Origin: JAIOTG01 sp964644045 | GTDB lineage: Bacteria; Patescibacteriota; Patescibacteriia; Patescibacteriales; JAGXOH01 | Length of the DNA stretch: 25,147 nucleotides | Assembly: GCA_964644045.1 (NCBI GenBank) | Contig: CAZXUK010000015.1 | Coordinates: 1-25,147 of the forward strand | Reading direction: 5' to 3' | In this document: positions 20,483 to 25,147 of the stretch, piece after piece | Layout of the letters: each line of letters starts with the position of its first letter | Position numbering within the stretch: position 1 is the first letter of the stretch | Made by a program: the position numbers and the translations under genes | Notes under the pieces: generated by a model | The model's input: only the letters and a program-made list of their open reading frames with translations | Databases searched by the model: none | What the model was told of the DNA's origin: nothing

Positions 20483-22864
20483 ATGTTTATTGATGAACAA
20501 TTCAAAAATAAACAAAGCACCGGCTCGGAAGAGAATGGCCCTGATTCTTTTATTAACAAACGAAATATCATTATTTTTTTGATTTTCAGTGTTGTTTTGT
20601 TGTTTATTATTTTGGGAGTTTTTTGGGTGGCCCGAACTTTTTTTAGCTCTTCCCGGGATAAACCGGAGCCCGACCCTCAAAAGGAGGGGACAATGGCCAC
20701 TTCTTCTCGCTGGGGAGAGGATAGATTGCCGGAAACAGAAGACAACCCCGAAGACGAGAATGGAGAAGTCACCACTACCGTTCAGGCTGAAAATCTTTAT
20801 TTCGGCGATTTTTATAAAAAACCCTCGGATGATTTTGAGCCCGTATTAGAAAGCTATGAACTGCCTTTTAATGTTAAAAATCAGGCGGCTAATTATTATG
20901 AATTGAATCGGGAGATTGATTTGGAAAAAAAAGTGGAGGAGTTGAATCATAACGGTTTCGCCATAGTGGAAAACAATTTTAAGGAAGCCGATGATTTTTT
21001 TAGTTCTTTTCGCAAATTAGAATCCAGGGGTGTGCCCACAGTCATAACCCGGGATTTTCTTAATTATTATTATCAGAATGTTTTAAAAACCAATTTCAAG
21101 GAAATAGAAAAAACCATTTTCTATGATAATTTGTGGGAGATAAGTTTAAAGTTTTATAAAAAATCCAAACGAAGATATGAAGAACTTTTGGAGAAAAAAG
21201 GTCTTACGAACGATCCTCTGTTAGAGGCGGCTCGCAAAGAAACGGCCTTTTTTGCCGTGGCCTTAAAATTATTAGAGCCCAATAAAGAGCAGGTTAACCG
21301 GGAAAAAATAAATGATGAGAAAAAATTCAGCATTAAAGAGTCGGGAGAATATTATGTGGAAATGCCGGTTTATCTTCAAGGAGATGTTGAGTCCGAAGTA
21401 AAGCTAATTGAGAGAGAGGAAAAAAGAGGGGAGGTAAAAGAAAAATCGCCGGTATTATTATATTATCGGGATTATAGTGATTTTAATGTTCCTCCCGCCT
21501 ATCGCCAAAATGCTCGCTTGCACAATGTTTATTTAACTTTGCGTTGGTTTAATTCCAACTTTCCTCTTTTTTACAGAAGCGAAAGTTGTCCGGAGTGTAA
21601 TTTGGATAAATCGGACTGGCGGGTAAACACTTTAACCGCTTTCTTGATAGCGGCTGATTTTTCCCGGGAGCAAGAATTAAAAAACAAATGGGCCCAAATT
21701 TACAAAGTTTTATCTTTCTTTCGGGGATTGAGAGATGAACTTACTTATCTGGATTATCATGATTCCTTTTACGATGTTTGGGGAGAGGATTATAGTTTAA
21801 AAAAAGAATTTTGGGACAAAAGTTTGGAAGAAGTGGATGAAAAGCTAAAAAAAATACAGGAAAACATTTCTTCCGATTTAAAATATACCGCTGTTGAAGG
21901 AAGTTTCCCCAACACCACCTCGAGTCGTCCCCTTATCGGGATGAGATTTTTGTCAGATCCTTTTTTGCCCAATGAATATATTTATAAAAAATTAACTTAT
22001 CCGGAGGTGGGGGTATGCTCTGTTAGTTATCGGGATCTGTCTACTGCTCAAAGGCAAAGCGACATAGGAGGCGTTAGAGGATTTGCTTTTGATCTGGATA
22101 TTGTAAATTTAATCAAGCCGCTTGGGGGGAGAAATCAGGTTTTTGATATTAATGCTCAATATAAGAATTATGAAATGCGAGCTCAAGAAATTAAAGATCA
22201 ACTTAGGAAGTTTGGGGAACACACTTGGCATAAAAATAATTATTGGAGCACATTATATGCTTTAGAAAGATCTGTTAATGATATTTCTTCTTCTTCCCCT
22301 TCATACTTTCAAAGCGACAATTGGTTAAACAGACAGATTAATTTAATTTCCGGTTCCTTGGCCAGTTTGCAGGTAGAGCCGGATAAATTAAAAATTTATC
22401 AAAAAACTTCGGGAAATCAAGGTTTGGGAGCTTCTGAAAATTACAGATTAATTTCTCAGTCGAAAAAATTTAATTATATTGAACCGGATTTGACTTTTAT
22501 TAAAGAGATAAAAGCCAACTCCAATATGCTCTTGGACGTACTTTCGGGCATAGAGGTGACCAAACAACTTCATTCCGCCAAAGCCAATTTGTCCGATTTT
22601 ATTAAAAATTTGGAAAGGATTGAGAAAATTACCAAAAAAGAATTAAGAGGAGAAGATCTGAGCGAAGAGGATCATGAGTTTATAAGCGAATTCAGCACTC
22701 ACTATAGAGTAGAGAAAAGCAGAGACAAAACTTTGGAGCACAGAAATGCCTTAACCGAAAGAATAGAAGGAGTAAAATTGTTGGTGTTTGTTTATAAACG
22801 GGAGGATGGAAAAAAAGTTTTGGTAGCCGGCCCTGTTTTCAATTATCAAAGATATGAAAAATAA
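20483..22864 (+). CDS. Membrane-anchored DUF3160 protein
   Basis: A 793-residue protein with one membrane segment (about 28-51) after a short polar N-terminus, an acidic, Pro/Glu-rich linker (52-105), and a large extracytoplasmic DUF3160 domain. The family pattern is visible in NHNGFAIVENNFKEADDFF, RGVPTVITRDFLNYYYQNVL (about 186-205) and LWEISLKFYKKSKRRYEELL, all-helical, continuing to LIGMRFLSDPFLPNEYIYKKL. A CPEC pair (about 367-370) in the middle could bind metal or form a disulfide. No function has been assigned to this family. It lies between mltG (5 bases) and an L,D-transpeptidase gene (11-base overlap), so coupled expression and a wall-related role are likely inferences. Confidence 0.85.
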   Translation: MFIDEQFKNKQSTGSEENGPDSFINKRNIIIFLIFSVVLLFIILGVFWVARTFFSSSRDKPEPDPQKEGTMATSSRWGEDRLPETEDNPEDENGEVTTTVQAENLYFGDFYKKPSDDFEPVLESYELPFNVKNQAANYYELNREIDLEKKVEELNHNGFAIVENNFKEADDFFSSFRKLESRGVPTVITRDFLNYYYQNVLKTNFKEIEKTIFYDNLWEISLKFYKKSKRRYEELLEKKGLTNDPLLEAARKETAFFAVALKLLEPNKEQVNREKINDEKKFSIKESGEYYVEMPVYLQGDVESEVKLIEREEKRGEVKEKSPVLLYYRDYSDFNVPPAYRQNARLHNVYLTLRWFNSNFPLFYRSESCPECNLDKSDWRVNTLTAFLIAADFSREQELKNKWAQIYKVLSFFRGLRDELTYLDYHDSFYDVWGEDYSLKKEFWDKSLEEVDEKLKKIQENISSDLKYTAVEGSFPNTTSSRPLIGMRFLSDPFLPNEYIYKKLTYPEVGVCSVSYRDLSTAQRQSDIGGVRGFAFDLDIVNLIKPLGGRNQVFDINAQYKNYEMRAQEIKDQLRKFGEHTWHKNNYWSTLYALERSVNDISSSSPSYFQSDNWLNRQINLISGSLASLQVEPDKLKIYQKTSGNQGLGASENYRLISQSKKFNYIEPDLTFIKEIKANSNMLLDVLSGIEVTKQLHSAKANLSDFIKNLERIEKITKKELRGEDLSEEDHEFISEFSTHYRVEKSRDKTLEHRNALTERIEGVKLLVFVYKREDGKKVLVAGPVFNYQRYEK

Positions 22865-23609
22865 AAAAATTTATTTTTTTTCAATTTTAATTTTAGCGGG
22901 ATTGTTACTCTTTAACCCGGCAGGAGCCAATGGCCTGCCGGATTTTGATAAGGACGGAATTCCGAATAAGGATGAAAAAAATATTTATTATACCGATGTT
23001 GATAATCCCGATACTGACGGCGATGGTTATAGCGACCGAGAGGAATTGCTTAATGGATATTCTCCCCATAATCCGGAGCCTGTAAAATTGAAAGACAACG
23101 ACGCGGACGGAGACGGACTTTCTGATAAGGATGAGTTGAGATTCGGCACTAATTTGTTAAAAACAGATACGGATGGAGACGGGTGGTCAGATAAAGAAGA
23201 AATAGATTTCGGTTATGATCCTTTAAATCCCGAGCCGATAAAATTGGAAAAAAGAATTGAAATTAATACCGGCGAACAAACCTTAAGTTATTTTTTGGAC
23301 GGGGTTAAGCGGGACACTTTTCTTATATCCTCGGGCCGGGCCTCTATGCCCACCTCCAAAGGACATTTTTTGATCATTAACAAAGCTCCGCGGGCCTGGT
23401 CTCCTTACGGGCTTTGGATGCCTTATTGGCTGGGTTTGGGCACGGGCAGTTTTGGAATTCATCAATTGCCTGTTTGGCCTAACGGTTATAGAGAAGGAGA
23501 GGATCATCTGGGCACCCCCGTATCTCACGGTTGTATTCGTCTGGGAATAGAGCCGGCCGAATTCCTTTATGATTGGGCGGAAGTGGGCACCCCGGTTTTT
23601 ATTTATTGA
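22854..23609 (+). CDS. Secreted L,D-transpeptidase (YkuD) with TSP3-type calcium repeats
   Basis: L,D-transpeptidases make 3-3 cross-links in peptidoglycan or attach proteins to it. This 251-residue protein has a signal sequence (about 1-26, MKNKKIYFFSILILAGLLLF, likely cut after ANG), then thrombospondin type 3/EF-like calcium loops: DFDKDGIPNKDE (30-41), DTDGDGYSDREE (53-64), DADGDGLSDKDE (83-94) and DTDGDGWSDKEE (105-116), partly as two 50-residue units each closed by NPEP. The YkuD domain (134-251) carries His203 (GIHQLPV) and the catalytic SHGCIRLG with Cys227 and Arg229. Its ATG overlaps the DUF3160 gene by 11 bases. It stops with TGA. Confidence 0.93.
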   Translation: MKNKKIYFFSILILAGLLLFNPAGANGLPDFDKDGIPNKDEKNIYYTDVDNPDTDGDGYSDREELLNGYSPHNPEPVKLKDNDADGDGLSDKDELRFGTNLLKTDTDGDGWSDKEEIDFGYDPLNPEPIKLEKRIEINTGEQTLSYFLDGVKRDTFLISSGRASMPTSKGHFLIINKAPRAWSPYGLWMPYWLGLGTGSFGIHQLPVWPNGYREGEDHLGTPVSHGCIRLGIEPAEFLYDWAEVGTPVFIY

Positions 23610-23702
23610 CGAGATATGTTATTAATGTAATATAGAAAAAAATATATTATTTATTAAATTTAATTTCTAATATTTTAATTCCTAAACTCTAAATAATTTC
23701 TA

Positions 23703-24074
23703 ATGTCTCAATTTCAAAATTCGAAAAAGAATGATAAATTTGACTTAGAAGATAGAACATATTATTTTGCCAAAAATATAAGAGATTTTGTGAAAAATTG
23801 TTTAAAGAAAAGTGTTTCTAATTTAGAGTATGGAAAACAATTAATTCGTTCTTCCGGTTCCGCGGCCTTTAATTATATCGAAGCAAATGAGTGTTTGAGT
23901 AAAAAAGATTTTGTTATGAGAATTAAAATTTGTCGCAAAGAAGCCAAGGAATCTCGTTTATGGACAAGATTGTCAGATCTTGATCCTGAATATGAAAAGA
24001 AGAGGAAAAATTTAATATATGAATCAGAACAATTAATGAAAATTTTTGGAGCTGTTTTGGAAAAATGTAAATAA
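23703..24074 (+). CDS. Four-helix-bundle protein (23S rRNA IVP / S23-like family)
   Basis: A 123-residue basic, all-helical protein of the four-helix-bundle family first seen in intervening sequences of 23S rRNA genes. Family marks: DLEDRTYYFAKNIRDFVKNC, YGKQLIRSSGSAAFNYIEAN (about 45-64), SKKDFVMRIKICRKEAKESR and a final helical EQLMKIFGAVLEKCK. The fold is shared with the Avd accessory protein of diversity-generating retroelements, but no reverse transcriptase or variable repeat is present. It is surrounded by very AT-rich, repetitive sequence on both sides (23610-23702 and 24075-24141), unlike neighbouring genes, which suggests it is a self-standing insertion. Function unknown, possibly nucleic acid binding. 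Confidence 0.88.
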   Translation: MSQFQNSKKNDKFDLEDRTYYFAKNIRDFVKNCLKKSVSNLEYGKQLIRSSGSAAFNYIEANECLSKKDFVMRIKICRKEAKESRLWTRLSDLDPEYEKKRKNLIYESEQLMKIFGAVLEKCK

Positions 24075-24076
24075 AT

Positions 24077-24134
24077 TTTGGTAATTAATTTTTATAAATT
24101 GTTTGGTAATTAGATATTGGATATTAGTAATTAG
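24077..24134 (+). repeat. Degenerate short repeats between the four-helix-bundle gene and iscU
   Basis: TTTGGTAATTA occurs at 24077-24087 and 24102-24112 (25 bases apart), and GTAATTAG recurs at 24127-24134. The stretch between (GATATTGGATATTAG) is also repetitive. It forms most of the gap before iscU and holds no gene; an ATG at 24103 inside it is open in the iscU frame but is unlikely to be used. Confidence 0.6.
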
Positions 24135-24141
24135 AAAAATT

Positions 24142-24516
24142 ATGTCTTATTCAGAAAAAGTTATAGAACATTTTAAAAACCCGCGTAATCAGGGTTCAAT
24201 AAAGGATGCCGATGCCGTGGGAGAGTTGGGTAATCCGGTTTGCGGGGATGTGATGAAAATATATCTTAAAATTGAAGATGATAAAATTGAAGATATAAAA
24301 TTTGAGACTCTGGGTTGCGCCGCCGCTATAGCGGTCTCTTCAGTTATGACGGAAATGGTCAAGGGTAAAACTTTGGAAGAGGCGGAGAAATTAAGCAAAG
24401 ATAAGGTGGTTAAGGAATTGGGAGGGCTCCCCAAGATAAAAGTTCATTGTTCCGCTTTGGGAGTGGATGCTTTAAAAAAAGCCATTACTAAATATCGTGA
24501 TTTTAAAAATAAATAA
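24142..24516 (+). CDS. iscU: Fe-S cluster scaffold IscU (NifU N-terminal type)
   Basis: IscU receives sulfur from the cysteine desulfurase and iron to build [2Fe-2S]/[4Fe-4S] clusters. The 124-residue protein shows all ligands of the family: Cys34 and Asp36 (GNPVCGDVM), Cys59 (LGCAAAIAVSS) and His102-Cys103 (KVHCSAL). Having His before the last Cys places it with IscU rather than SufU. The chaperone-recognition LPPVK motif of E. coli IscU reads LPKIK (96-100); no HscA/HscB genes are nearby. I chose ATG 24142 (MSYSEKVIEHFKNPRNQG); the frame is open to ATG 24103, but that part is repeat sequence. It begins the iscU-nfu-iscS group. Confidence 0.95.
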   Translation: MSYSEKVIEHFKNPRNQGSIKDADAVGELGNPVCGDVMKIYLKIEDDKIEDIKFETLGCAAAIAVSSVMTEMVKGKTLEEAEKLSKDKVVKELGGLPKIKVHCSALGVDALKKAITKYRDFKNK

Positions 24517-24521
24517 TTTTT

Positions 24522-24752
24522 ATGGAAATAAAAGAAAAAATTAAAAATACTCTATCCAAAATCAGGCCTTCCTTGCAGGCTGATGGCGGTGATATTCAGT
24601 TTGTGGCTTGGGATGAGGAAAGCGGTGTGGTTCAAGTCCAGTTAAGCGGGATGTGCGCCGGCTGTCCTTTGGCCCAAGTTACTTTAAAAGAAGTGGTAGA
24701 GACGGAATTAAAAAAAGAAGTTCCCGAGGTTAAATCAGTGGAGAGTGTTTAA
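24522..24752 (+). CDS. Nfu-type Fe-S carrier (NifU C-terminal domain)
   Basis: A 76-residue stand-alone NifU C-terminal domain that holds a [4Fe-4S] cluster between two subunits and hands it to target proteins. The signature runs IRPSLQADGGDIQFVAW (14-30) and LSGMCAGCPLAQVTLKEVVE, with Cys45 and Cys48 as ligands. Length is typical for a single-domain Nfu. It starts 5 bases after iscU and precedes the cysteine desulfurase, so scaffold, carrier and sulfur donor are expressed together. The ferredoxin at 3646 is one possible client in this window. Confidence 0.93.
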   Translation: MEIKEKIKNTLSKIRPSLQADGGDIQFVAWDEESGVVQVQLSGMCAGCPLAQVTLKEVVETELKKEVPEVKSVESV

Positions 24753-24792
24753 TTTGAAAAAAATTAAAGTTTAAATTTAGTGTTTTTTATTT

Positions 24793-25147
24793 ATGTCTAA
24801 AATATATTTTGATCATAGCGCCACCACCCCGGTGGACAAAAGAGTTTTGGAGGAGATGCTTCCCTTTTTTGAAGATAAATTCGGCAATCCTTCTTCTGTC
24901 CATAATTTTGGCCAAGCCGCTTTGGAAGGCGTTGATCAGGCCAGGGCATCTCTGGCTCAATTTCTAAACTGCCAGCCGGAAGAAGTTATTTTTACTTCCG
25001 GAGCTACTGAAGCTAATAACTTGGTTTTAAAAGGCGTGGCGAAAGCATTACAACCCGAGCCGGACAAAAAGGTGGGTTCAGGAGACTGTATGGATATAAC
25101 TAAAGAGGATGTTAAAAAAACTAAAGACAAAAAAGGATCTTGGAAAG
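24793..25147 (+). CDS. Cysteine desulfurase (IscS/NifS family), cut off by the window end
   Basis: A PLP enzyme that takes sulfur from cysteine for Fe-S cluster assembly. The first 118 residues are present: IYFDHSATTPVDKRVLEEML (4-23), FGNPSSVHNFGQAA (30-43), ARASLAQFLNCQPEEVIFTS and GATEANNLVLKG (70-81), all standard. After residue 83, where relatives soon continue to HIITS-like sequence, this one has a Lys/Asp-rich stretch (KALQPEPDKKVGSGDCMDIT, then KEDVKKTKDKKGSWK), apparently an insertion of about 25 residues. The PLP lysine and active cysteine lie beyond the window. It begins 40 bases after nfu, with ATG 24793 and no SD. Confidence 0.93.
   Translation, partial: MSKIYFDHSATTPVDKRVLEEMLPFFEDKFGNPSSVHNFGQAALEGVDQARASLAQFLNCQPEEVIFTSGATEANNLVLKGVAKALQPEPDKKVGSGDCMDITKEDVKKTKDKKGSWK

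Noticed and set aside
23703..24074. Diversity-generating retroelement based on the Avd-like fold
   Set aside because: No reverse transcriptase, template repeat or variable repeat is present nearby; the protein fits the stand-alone four-helix-bundle family.

Overview
The window looks like a stretch of chromosome from a small, AT-rich bacterium, most likely a member of the Patescibacteria (CPR, Parcubacteria-like). This is an inference. It rests on AT-rich, closely packed genes that all lie on the + strand, almost no Shine-Dalgarno (SD) sequences, a shortened HrcA, and a mix of DUF3467, DUF3160, calcium-repeat L,D-transpeptidase and four-helix-bundle genes. TGA is used as a stop (ends of the PfkB kinase and the L,D-transpeptidase), so the UGA=Gly code of Gracilibacteria is excluded.

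Layout. 1-82: tRNA-Leu(UAG), followed by two small tandem hairpins. 207-956: SDR dehydrogenase. 1054-3822: a MacB/LolD-type ABC ATPase with an unusual repeated C-terminal extension, its FtsX-like permease, and a single-cluster ferredoxin too short for routine ORF callers; a strong terminator follows. 3905-10749: a heat-shock island made of a perfect CIRCE operator, short hrcA, grpE, hsp20, terminator, dnaK, DUF3467 gene, dnaJ and an HtrA/DegP protease. 10832-15084: an operon with its own promoter encoding a GldA/GldF-type ABC-2 transporter, a GldG-like protein and a DUF4340 protein; terminator. 15148-19192: a highly structured leader, then a PfkB kinase, RmlC-like epimerase, HIT protein, RmlB dehydratase and mannose-1-phosphate guanylyltransferase (nucleotide-sugar supply for surface glycans). 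19150-19391: a partial duplication of the manC 3' end. 19404-23609: MltG transglycosylase, a membrane-anchored DUF3160 protein, and a TSP3-repeat L,D-transpeptidase (cell wall group). 23703-24074: four-helix-bundle (23S IVP/S23-like) protein. 24142-25147: Fe-S assembly genes iscU, nfu and a cysteine desulfurase cut off by the window end.

The most interesting signal is in the heat-shock island. Of all the genes here, only hrcA, hsp20 and dnaK have clear SD sequences, and the hsp20 and dnaK SDs are each buried in a long imperfect hairpin ending just before the start codon. Together with CIRCE/HrcA this suggests two-layer control: transcriptional repression plus RNA thermometers. A second candidate is the leader of the PfkB-led sugar operon, where two perfect inverted repeats overlap by five bases and so compete. 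All structures were found by reading complementarity by eye; no folding energies, database searches or alignments were run.
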